From a virus, in IMG/VR virus record IMGVR_UViG_3300025914_000039, positions 1 through 27,333 of that record: a DNA stretch of 27,333 bases. One strand, given 5' to 3'. A program made the translations under genes and the position numbers. Under the pieces are notes generated by a model. It was not told where the DNA came from and ran no database searches. It was given only the letters and a program-made list of their open reading frames with translations. Below are positions 14,380 through 20,634 of this stretch, one piece after another; the stretch's first letter is position 1; every line of letters starts with the position of its first letter.

Positions 14380-14943
14380 TCAGACCCGTCGTGGGAACGC
14401 ATCAATCAAGCTTTTTAAATTGTGGTTCGTCACTGTAACGCCCGCCGCGATCAGTTGCGGAATCATCGTTCGGAAACGCGGACGCCATTGTGCAAATTTG
14501 TCTTCGTCGGAAGCCATGTCGTACCCGACGAGATGAATGTCTTGCGAGCCCTTCAAGACAGCTAGGTTAATGGCGGCATAGCCGCTATTCCCGCCGACGC
14601 AAAGAAAATCAGGCATCGTAGACAGTCCGTCAAAGTGGGCGCGTTCTAGCACCTTTAAACCGTCAATGCGGGTGCATTCAGGCCATGTATCAAGCGCGAG
14701 CGTTGCGTATTTCTCACCCGCATGTGCTGCGATCGTTTCGCGGTTATCAAGTATCCACTTCGGATCAGCAGAAAACAAAATCAAAGACGACGGAACAGGC
14801 GGACGCTTTAGGCGTGCCGCCGCTCCATTGATCGAAACAACACGCTTGCCGTCAAGCCGCGTACTGTCAAAGTCCACAACCGACGGTCCGTTTGCAACGA
14901 TCCAGACTTCTTTCCAATACGGTGGCGCGACTCGACTATACAT
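14380..14943 (-). CDS. DUF115-like putative glycan-modifying protein (second copy)
   Basis: A 187-residue protein from ATG 14943 (MYSRVAPPYWKEVW); a TTG at 14961 would add six residues. VWIVANGPSVVDFD, then GGNSGYAAINLAVLKG and IHLVGYDMASDE, match the two nucleotide-binding motifs also seen in the gene at 6413-5712 (NSGYxAIxLAV and LGYDM). Both fit the DUF115/GT42-like fold. This copy is shorter and lies within the fibre block, immediately before the small beta-rich protein and the collagen-like fibres. Its location suggests it acts on the fibres; that is inference. The start overlaps the upstream stop by 8 nt. Confidence 0.6.
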   Translation of the reverse strand: MYSRVAPPYWKEVWIVANGPSVVDFDSTRLDGKRVVSINGAAARLKRPPVPSSLILFSADPKWILDNRETIAAHAGEKYATLALDTWPECTRIDGLKVLERAHFDGLSTMPDFLCVGGNSGYAAINLAVLKGSQDIHLVGYDMASDEDKFAQWRPRFRTMIPQLIAAGVTVTNHNLKSLIDAFPRRV

Positions 14944-15346
14944 CTTCTTCAAGTGCGGCAAGCCGCTTGATTAGTTCATCTTTCGTGCCGACAGTTGGCA
15001 AATCCTGCGTACCGCAAAGTTCGGAGAGGTCTTTTTTCGACAGCGCTTGTAATTCGGTCTCGTTGAAAATCTTGCGACGTACCGGAGCGTTGACACTCGA
15101 CGGTGCGCCGACTGTCCCGGAGACGGGCGTCTCTACGGGACTTGGTTGATCGGGCGCGAGATCGATTTTGTGCTGATCGTAAAGTAGACGCAACCACTGA
15201 TCGTTGACGACAGAGGTATCGAATACTTCCCCTTCTTTGAATACGCGGCGCGGTTCGCCACCCATGTCGATTCCTGCACTCGTCAGGACCACAAACTTCA
15301 TTGTCCTGTTGATCATCTTCGGATGCACTCGACAGTAAAGAGGCAT
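14936..15346 (-). CDS. Small protein with C-terminal SAP/HeH-like domain
   Basis: A 136-residue protein. The N-terminal half is beta-like (MKFVVLTSAGIDMGGEPRR, VFKEGEVFDTS), followed by a proline/valine-rich linker (SPVETPVSGTVGAPSS). Residues about 98-134 (ELQALSKKDLSELCG, then GTKDELIKRLAALE) fit a SAP or HeH-type helix-extension-helix domain, often nucleic-acid-binding. In phages such domains occur in small proteins encoded next to the major capsid protein. The ATG at 15346 lies just after the capsid stop; internal ATGs (MINRTMKF) are alternative starts. Confidence 0.6.
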   Translation of the reverse strand: MPLYCRVHPKMINRTMKFVVLTSAGIDMGGEPRRVFKEGEVFDTSVVNDQWLRLLYDQHKIDLAPDQPSPVETPVSGTVGAPSSVNAPVRRKIFNETELQALSKKDLSELCGTQDLPTVGTKDELIKRLAALEEDV

Positions 15347-15352
15347 GGCGAT

Positions 15353-16345
15353 TTACCCGAGAACTGCGCTGTACAGATAACCGAGTGCGGGCGCGACGAG
15401 ACCAAAGGCGTACGCCTGTTGGATTTCGACGATGTCGGATTCACGTTCCTCGACGCGGTACTTCTTGATGCGCCATCCCGAAGACGTCACACCTTCAAGT
15501 CCCTGCCAGTTGAACGTATAGCCGCCCGACGCAACCATGAGACCGGGTGCGGGTGCTGCGTACGTCAACAGTGCGTTTGGTCCGCCGATGAAATCGAACG
15601 TGTCGGTTGCCGCGCCTTCGGGCGAAGTGGTTTGCACGGCACCCATGACAACAACCTTGTCGACTTCGAACAGTGCCGCCAAATCGGAATTCGTCACCTT
15701 GACGGGTCCGGGTGCGGTCTGCCCGTACTTCAAGCGGTCGATGATTTCGGGATTCGTCTTCAGCGCTTGATGGGTTTTGTAACCGAGAACCAGAACATTC
15801 GGTTCGTATCCGGTTGACGCGTGAATCGCAACCTTGCCTGCAAGGATGTCTTCGATCGGCGTCGAACCGCCCGTGTTCCAGTACTTGACGTGCGTCGAAT
15901 CGGAAGCGCCCGCCTGTCCGGTAACGGTGGTGCCCCAACCACTGCCCGCAGTAAAGTACGCGGATGCCCACGCGATTTCACGATTCAGAAGCGCCTGATT
16001 CGTCAGGTACTCCGTGGCCATGTAATCGAGGTTAAGCATACGATCCGCGTTGCGGCGGATACCATCGGGAATCGGGTACCCGAGTGCCCAATCATTACAG
16101 GAATACGCGGTCGTCGAAAGGCGTACGCCACCCATTTCGACAAGCGCGCCCGGTGCCCGCTGCTGCATCACGTGGCGCAACAGATCAGCACGCGACCAAC
16201 GATAGAAGCTGTCGGACTTGTGTTCGACGGGCACAGGCGGAAAAACACTCATCGCAGCAAGATCGACGTTCTGAACGCGAAACGCTTCGGTGAGCATCGT
16301 TAACGGTTGATTTACGTGAACGTCACTCTGTGTTGGAATCGGCAT
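15353..16345 (-). CDS. Major capsid protein
   Basis: A 330-residue protein with AAGGAGA before its ATG, the best ribosome-binding site in the window. The N-arm (FPPVPVEHKSDSFYRWSRAD and RAPGALVEMGG) matches the conserved start of a family of HK97-fold capsid proteins (FP...V...SD.Y...RAD...APG.E). LLNREIAWASAYF and YEPNVLVLGYKTHQALKTNPE are the helix and A-domain elements typical of the family. VDKVVVMGAV and WRIKKYRVEERESDIVEI are late P/A-domain strands. The gene order scaffold, decoration, capsid supports it. A segment of its N-arm is echoed in the Tat-signal protein. Confidence 0.9.
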   Translation of the reverse strand: MPIPTQSDVHVNQPLTMLTEAFRVQNVDLAAMSVFPPVPVEHKSDSFYRWSRADLLRHVMQQRAPGALVEMGGVRLSTTAYSCNDWALGYPIPDGIRRNADRMLNLDYMATEYLTNQALLNREIAWASAYFTAGSGWGTTVTGQAGASDSTHVKYWNTGGSTPIEDILAGKVAIHASTGYEPNVLVLGYKTHQALKTNPEIIDRLKYGQTAPGPVKVTNSDLAALFEVDKVVVMGAVQTTSPEGAATDTFDFIGGPNALLTYAAPAPGLMVASGGYTFNWQGLEGVTSSGWRIKKYRVEERESDIVEIQQAYAFGLVAPALGYLYSAVLG

Positions 16346-16383
16346 TTAAATAATTCTCCTTGATTGAAATTGAAACGCTTCGC

Positions 16384-16752
16384 TTACAGCTTCGCGATCG
16401 GTTGAAAGACCATTCGGACAATGCCCGCAACAGAAATCGTTTCGAGCGATTGCCCTAAAATCCAGTCCCCGGAAACGGACCGGAACGCCTGCCCGGTCGC
16501 GTCCGACGACAAGAAGTCGCCAGTGTTGACAGGGGCAGAGCAATAAACACGCGTGATGTCACCGGGACGACAGCACTGTCCGGGTTGACCTTGCGCGGTC
16601 GGTTTGTCCTGCAAAACGGTGGTTGCGTACCCGCCGAGTGTTGGCAGTGCAAGTTGACCGCTGCTGTTAATCCGCATAAAGCGGAACTGATAGGCGGTCA
16701 AGTCTGCACTTGCCGGAAGAGACTTCGGTCCTGTGATTACGTCGCTAGCCAT
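16384..16752 (-). CDS. Head decoration-type protein (DUF2190-like)
   Basis: A 122-residue protein, beta-rich throughout: AYQFRFMRINSSGQLALP, VYCSAPVNTGDFLSSDATGQAF, WILGQSLETISVAGIVRMVF. The composition and the GDFLSSDATGQ type turn are those of small capsid decoration or stabilisation proteins encoded just before the major capsid gene. AGGAGA lies 7 nt before ATG. The gene is separated from the scaffold gene by a hairpin, consistent with high expression together with the capsid gene. Confidence 0.65.
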   Translation of the reverse strand: MASDVITGPKSLPASADLTAYQFRFMRINSSGQLALPTLGGYATTVLQDKPTAQGQPGQCCRPGDITRVYCSAPVNTGDFLSSDATGQAFRSVSGDWILGQSLETISVAGIVRMVFQPIAKL

Positions 16753-16779
16753 TCTGTTTTCTCCTATTCGTTAGATGAA

Positions 16780-16799
16780 GGGCACCGCGTACGATGCCC
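16780..16799 (-). other. 8 bp hairpin with UACG loop before the capsid genes
   Basis: The 64 nt gap between the scaffold-like and decoration genes contains GGGCATCGTACGCGGTGCCC on the minus strand. It forms an 8 bp stem (one G-T pair) closed by the tetraloop TACG. No T run follows (TTCATC), so it is more likely an mRNA processing or stability element, or a weak attenuator, than a terminator. Confidence 0.5.
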
Positions 16800-16816
16800 C
16801 GTTCCGCTTTACTGCG

Positions 16817-18427
16817 TTAGTCCTTCATTCCGGCTTCGTACTCTTCGTACAGATCCGGGTTTTCCTTCAAAGCCTTCGCGAACGCGATTTCTTTGCCGAC
16901 GCCGTCGCGCTTCGCGATTTCGCCCGCCTTCGCTTCCAGTTGCCCCATAACGCCGACGCCTTCGCCGCCACCCGTGCCGCCGCCGTCCTTGCCGATCGGA
17001 CGCAAGTTCGACTTCATCAGCTTGTTGGCGGTTTTCTGCGTTTCAAGGTACTGCTTAAACAACGGCGTGTCTTCGCCGCCGCACGCATCCGCCATCGCTT
17101 GCAAGGTCGCGCCCTTCTCGACGTCCGTGCCGCTCAACTTGTCGATATGGGACTTCGCGATCGATGTGAAGTGTAACAGGCGTTCGCGCTTGTGGATGTC
17201 GGCAAGGTCGGTCTGTGACTTCGTCAACGCTGTTTTCAGCGTCGCGTTCTCGCTGACGACCGTGTTGACCTTCAAAACCAGCGATTCGTATTCGGCCTTC
17301 GTGATGTTGACCGCGTCACCTTTGTTCACGTCGCTACCATCCTCGCCGTCGTCGTTCTTGTTCGCTTTCGCGGCCTTCGCCTTCGCTTTCTTGTCGCAGG
17401 CGTCCATCATCTCTTTCTTGCCTGCATCGTCCGCCGCCATGTACTTCTTTTGATCGTCGTCGGACATTTCATCGAAGAAGGACTTTTCTTTTGCCGACAT
17501 CTTCTTTGCGACTTCCGCACGCGACTTGAAGAACTGGTTTTCCTCGGTCAACGCCGTGATAGATGCGGCTTGTTTGGCGATTTCCGCATTCGCTTTTGCG
17601 ATCTCTGCGTCTTGCGCCGTTTGCTTTTTGACGATGTCATCGATAGTCATTTGATCTGCGGGCATTTCTGTTTCCTCACTTTTTAGAATTTCGGGCAAGT
17701 CATCACTGCCCTTATCGGGATTTGCTTTCTTCCATGCAGAACGCACTTTAGCTTTCACTGCGGCGCGTGCCGCATCCGGTATCTCCACCGTTTGGCCACG
17801 ATATCCACCGGGACCGAGTGCCGCGACTGCTGCGCCGACAATACGCGGATCGGGATCACCGCCCGGTGTACTTGTCAAACGAAGCTTCCATTCCGAAACG
17901 TTGTCGCTCGGAGTGTACGCGAAATCGGACTTCGGAAAGATTTTCCCGTCGACCGTTTTGCCTTCGATGGCTTTTGTTACTTCGTCGATTTCGGCGTCTT
18001 CCTTCGTGATAATGCCGAATCTTCCAGCCGCTTGACTTAAATTGCGCGCAGTTAACGACGCAGTCCGTGAAGGATTCGATGCGGCATTGTCGTGCGCCTT
18101 GCTTGCCAAGATGTGTGCGGATAATCCATCCGTCGAGTTTGCTTGCGTCGCGGCTTGCAGGTGGTGTGCCGCTGCTGCTAGATGCGCGTCTTTATTGTCG
18201 GCATGCTCTGCCGCGTGTTGACCGGGTCCGACGCCACCACCCGCCCGGTATTTGCCCTTGTCGCGTCCCTGATTCATCGAATACTTTTCGATGTCACCAT
18301 CACGCTTGAACAACGCGATCGTGGCACGCGGCACATGCGCGCCTGTCTTCGGGTCCTTCTCTGCATTCGCAGGACGGTCAACTAGGCTGACTTCCCGCAC
18401 GGTCAAGTCCGTTAATTGATTCGCCAT
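16817..18427 (-). CDS. Scaffold-like head protein with DUF6582 and protease-like N-terminus
   Basis: A 536-residue protein. The first 20 residues (DLTVREVSLVDRPANAEKD) carry the V-S-L-V-D-x-P-A motif found at the start of phage XkdF-like proteases. Residues about 165-245 (DFAYTPSDN, EWKLRLTSTPGG, RIVGAAVAALGPGGYRGQ, AVKAKVRSAWKKANPDK) match DUF6582. The middle is a coiled coil (QDAEIAKANAEIAKQAAS). The C-terminal half is Lys/Asp/Glu-rich and ends in a helical charged tail, as in scaffolding proteins. No complete protease triad is visible; the gene at 22218 supplies the protease. It probably acts in prohead assembly. No Shine-Dalgarno site precedes its ATG. Confidence 0.65.
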   Translation of the reverse strand: MANQLTDLTVREVSLVDRPANAEKDPKTGAHVPRATIALFKRDGDIEKYSMNQGRDKGKYRAGGGVGPGQHAAEHADNKDAHLAAAAHHLQAATQANSTDGLSAHILASKAHDNAASNPSRTASLTARNLSQAAGRFGIITKEDAEIDEVTKAIEGKTVDGKIFPKSDFAYTPSDNVSEWKLRLTSTPGGDPDPRIVGAAVAALGPGGYRGQTVEIPDAARAAVKAKVRSAWKKANPDKGSDDLPEILKSEETEMPADQMTIDDIVKKQTAQDAEIAKANAEIAKQAASITALTEENQFFKSRAEVAKKMSAKEKSFFDEMSDDDQKKYMAADDAGKKEMMDACDKKAKAKAAKANKNDDGEDGSDVNKGDAVNITKAEYESLVLKVNTVVSENATLKTALTKSQTDLADIHKRERLLHFTSIAKSHIDKLSGTDVEKGATLQAMADACGGEDTPLFKQYLETQKTANKLMKSNLRPIGKDGGGTGGGEGVGVMGQLEAKAGEIAKRDGVGKEIAFAKALKENPDLYEEYEAGMKD

Positions 18428-18428
18428 T

Positions 18429-18794
18429 TTAAAAAACCGTGATGCGCCTGATATTGGAATCGCGGATAGCTACCCGCGCAAACGAAGGCAAAATAATACA
18501 ACCATGACTTGCTTTTCCGGGGTGTGCAGAACTGTCGCCGTGAATTAGGAACCCGTCACGCCCGAAGACGTTTGTACCCGGTCGCGGGTAAAGATGCGCG
18601 ACTGTGGGACCAAAGCGCGGGTCATTGAAGAAAGACCCGATGTTGAACTCACCGCGTGGAATTGGTCCGACGTCATGAACAGATTCTTTATCAGGGTTGT
18701 TGTATCCGGCATCGATGCCTGAATACCCCGTAGAGAACACGACGCCGTCTTTTAGAAGCTGTCCTGTTTTAGATCCGTATGCCCAAGAGGTCAT
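18429..18794 (-). CDS. L,D-transpeptidase-like protein (DUF2778/Tlde1 type), possible lysin
   Basis: A 121-residue protein. The N-terminus has SWAYGSKTGQLLKDG and STGYSG, then VHDVGPIPRGEF and GRDGFLIHGDS (H85), then KASHGCII (C99). The H-G, then S-x-G-C pattern is the catalytic signature of L,D-transpeptidase-like cysteine enzymes, here in the short DUF2778/Tlde1 arrangement, which remodel or cleave peptidoglycan cross-links. There is no signal peptide, so a holin or export partner would be needed. Surrounded by head genes, it may be the phage endolysin or a virion-associated cell-wall enzyme. Overlaps the small frame upstream by ATGA. Confidence 0.65.
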   Translation of the reverse strand: MTSWAYGSKTGQLLKDGVVFSTGYSGIDAGYNNPDKESVHDVGPIPRGEFNIGSFFNDPRFGPTVAHLYPRPGTNVFGRDGFLIHGDSSAHPGKASHGCIILPSFARVAIRDSNIRRITVF

Positions 18795-18889
18795 CGTCCC
18801 CGGTTAAGGATTTCGCCGCCTGCTTCGCCAGAAAGCATTACGTCGATTTGATTCGGCGTCGACCAACTACGGACACCGTACTCTGCGAT
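18791..18889 (-). CDS. Possible 32-aa gene using ATC start, or 5'-truncated remnant
   Basis: Between the HNH gene and the L,D-transpeptidase gene a 33-codon open frame ends at TGA 18793-18791, overlapping the next ATG as ATGA. Its translation (IAEYGVRSWSTPNQIDVMLS, then GEAGGEILNRGR) looks like genuine protein. The frame has an in-frame TAA just upstream and no ATG, GTG or TTG except an internal ATG near the end. ATC at 18889 is preceded by AGGGA at 7 nt, so a rare ATC start is possible. Alternatively the 5' part was lost when the HNH island inserted. Confidence 0.35.
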   Translation of the reverse strand: MAEYGVRSWSTPNQIDVMLSGEAGGEILNRGR

Positions 18890-18899
18890 TCGTTATTCC

Positions 18900-19439
18900 C
18901 TATATTCTAGGATGGATCACACGACGCAAGATCTTGAGGTCCCCCGATGGCGACGAAACAAAAATTCGTTTCGGTTTAGCAAGACGTTTTCGAAGCTTCG
19001 CGGTTTCGTTCAGGTGGCAAGCGATGCACAGGGTGCGCAAGTTGTCGATACTGTTCTTGCCGCCTTCCACCACAGGAACGATGTGATCAGCATCCCACCA
19101 GTCACCCCATGAACGATGATTCGGAACATGCAAACTTTCTGAATACTTGATCGCGGCGGCACGGTCTTTCCTCAACAGGTGCGAATGCTTTGCAGACTGC
19201 ATGCACGTGTCGACTTTGCAAATTGCGCAAATCCCGTGATCACGTTTTTCAACTTGCCGCCGAATGTATGTCCAATCATTTTCGCCTTTGAAAATTAAAA
19301 CGCATTTCGTTGAACACCAGTAAATGCGACCGGACGGAACTTCAGTTCCGCATACGCAGACACGCCGCCCGGTCGGACCGCGCTTGTCGGCAACGCCGTG
19401 TTTCTTTCGGTATTGTTCAGCGGTCAAGAATCGCGACAT
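18900..19439 (-). CDS. HNH endonuclease
   Basis: A 179-residue protein. WDADHIVPVVEGG with D118-H119, N133 and CIACHLNET (C138 to C141, H142) forms the beta-beta-alpha-metal HNH site. A second zinc site is formed by CVCG (28-31), WCSTKC (42-46) and CAIC (71-74), a typical accessory ribbon of phage HNH enzymes. These nucleases act as homing or packaging-associated DNA nickases. There is no ribosome-binding site. It lies inside the accessory island, away from any terminase gene seen here, which favours a mobile homing enzyme. Confidence 0.85.
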   Translation of the reverse strand: MSRFLTAEQYRKKHGVADKRGPTGRRVCVCGTEVPSGRIYWCSTKCVLIFKGENDWTYIRRQVEKRDHGICAICKVDTCMQSAKHSHLLRKDRAAAIKYSESLHVPNHRSWGDWWDADHIVPVVEGGKNSIDNLRTLCIACHLNETAKLRKRLAKPKRIFVSSPSGDLKILRRVIHPRI

Positions 19440-19444
19440 CGTTT

Positions 19445-19729
19445 TTAGGTTGTTGGCTTTCGCGAAGGAATTCCGAATTTCGGCAAACGAACACGGTCAA
19501 CCACCGCTTGCGGCAACCAGATTGGAGGTGCACACAATCCGGGTGTGGGATCGTAGCAACCCTGATTTGGCACACATTCCCCCTGATCGTAACAATCAAA
19601 CGTCCCGTCCGGGTTCTGCGTGCAAATGATAGTTCCCGTGTCTTCACGATGGGAACCCATCGGGCACTCTGCACTTGCAACCACAGAAAAACACAGCACG
19701 AGGAAAAACAAAGTGGCAAGTATTTTCAT
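19445..19729 (-). CDS. Secreted cysteine-rich small protein
   Basis: A 94-residue protein. Residues 1-20 (MKILATLFFLVLCFSVVASA) are a Sec signal peptide with cleavage before EC. The mature part has six cysteines in CPMG, IICTQ, FDCYD, ECVPN, GCYD and LCAPP, probably disulfide-linked, and a Gly/Asp/Pro-rich loop. There is no lipobox. No family is recognised. In an accessory island of a phage it could be a lysogenic conversion or superinfection-exclusion factor. Divergent from the plus-strand gene across a 64 nt gap with promoter-like signals on both strands (TACGCT 6 nt before this ATG). Confidence 0.6.
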   Translation of the reverse strand: MKILATLFFLVLCFSVVASAECPMGSHREDTGTIICTQNPDGTFDCYDQGECVPNQGCYDPTPGLCAPPIWLPQAVVDRVRLPKFGIPSRKPTT

Positions 19730-19757
19730 GAAAAAAGCGTAGCACGTGAAAAAAGTG

Positions 19758-19787
19758 TTGGACTTCTGAGGATGTTTATAATATTAT
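19758..19787 (+). promoter_or_regulatory. Promoter of the plus-strand gene, leaderless
   Basis: TTGGAC (19758-19763), an 18 nt spacer and TATTAT (19782-19787) fit a sigma-70-type promoter. The ATG at 19794 follows the -10 box by 6 nt, so the mRNA probably starts at the start codon. A second TATAAT at 19777-19782 has a spacer of only 13 nt from the -35 and is a poorer fit. No Shine-Dalgarno site is present. Confidence 0.6.
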
Positions 19788-19793
19788 AGATTT

Positions 19794-20231
19794 ATGAGCA
19801 ACGTAACTTTTGAATACGACATTGCACTGTGCATGAACGAAAACGCGGCGGAACCCGTCATTCGCAATACCCGCAAAGACGGCACAGGCCAAAGCATCAT
19901 CTATGATGCTGCTGATCCATCATGGTTTTCGGTAACGTTGACCGTTGCAGATCTTGAAGCCGCAAAGCAGATCACCGCCGTGTTCCCGAAGTACGTGAAC
20001 ATCAAAGCAAAAACGATTTGGTCGTATGAAACTGGTACTCGCAAGGTTGAAGGCTATGTCACGATGGACGTTCGAATGGTTCCGTGTTTGCGAGTTGGCG
20101 ACGCAAACGAAGCGGGCGCGCGCCGCATTAAGGGTTTCTTCAAGACGTGCGCAAAGAACGGGTTCACCGTGACACGAATCAACAAGTGGGGCAATTCGTC
20201 GCCAAAGTCGGCGGAAGATTACGGTTGCTAG
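19794..20231 (+). CDS. Accessory protein of unknown function (only plus-strand gene)
   Basis: A 145-residue protein (MSNVTFEYDIALCMNENAAE). Mixed alpha/beta, with FSVTLTVADLEAAKQITAVF, KTIWSYETGTRKVEGYVTMDVRMV and a basic C-terminal half (AGARRIKGFFKTCAKNGFTVTRI). Three cysteines. No signal peptide or membrane segment. No family is recognised. It is the only gene on the plus strand and has its own promoter, the signature of an independently expressed accessory gene (moron). Confidence 0.65.
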   Translation: MSNVTFEYDIALCMNENAAEPVIRNTRKDGTGQSIIYDAADPSWFSVTLTVADLEAAKQITAVFPKYVNIKAKTIWSYETGTRKVEGYVTMDVRMVPCLRVGDANEAGARRIKGFFKTCAKNGFTVTRINKWGNSSPKSAEDYGC

Positions 20232-20274
20232 CTTTTGCACCTGTGGCCAATGATCATCAAATCGTGGGGATTGA

Positions 20275-20631
20275 CTATGATTGTGCATAACGCCTAGCTG
20301 TATGCATGTCGATTCCCCAAACACGAAGTTCACTTTCAAATCCCTGCCATGAAGATGGCGGATACGACTTCTCAGTCATGCCATAAATGCCGTACTTCGA
20401 TTTAAACGGTGCGTTCACCCCTGCACGACGCACGGCACGAGGTACCCAATATTTCGGTAACGGAACAACTGAACGATACGGGTTATTCTTGCGATACGTC
20501 CGTTGATATCGTGCCTGTCTTGCGCGATGGGTTTCTAGGTTTGCTTCGCGTTTCGCCTTGCGTTCCGTGAGCAATCGAAGCTTATTCTTTTCCCAATATT
20601 CCCGTGAATATGCTTTTGAATCCCACGCCAT
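20275..20631 (-). CDS. Basic hypothetical protein (118 aa)
   Basis: It starts MAWDSKAYSREYWEKNKLRL, and the first 50 residues (ERKAKREANLETHRARQARYQR) are a highly basic helix as found near the N-terminus of some HNH nucleases and DNA-binding phage proteins, but no HNH site follows. The C-terminal half has VVPLPKYWVPRAVRRAG, KYGIYGMTEKS and a Trp-rich tail. It follows the protease gene by 3 nt and is convergent with the plus-strand gene. It may bind nucleic acid. Confidence 0.55.
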   Translation of the reverse strand: MAWDSKAYSREYWEKNKLRLLTERKAKREANLETHRARQARYQRTYRKNNPYRSVVPLPKYWVPRAVRRAGVNAPFKSKYGIYGMTEKSYPPSSWQGFESELRVWGIDMHTARRYAQS

Positions 20632-20634
20632 AAC

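Noticed and set aside
20248-20283. Imperfect inverted repeat between convergent genes (possible terminator)
   Set aside because: CAAT...AATC and GATT...ATTG pair with several mismatches, the stem is A/T-rich and no T run follows, so I do not call it a terminator.
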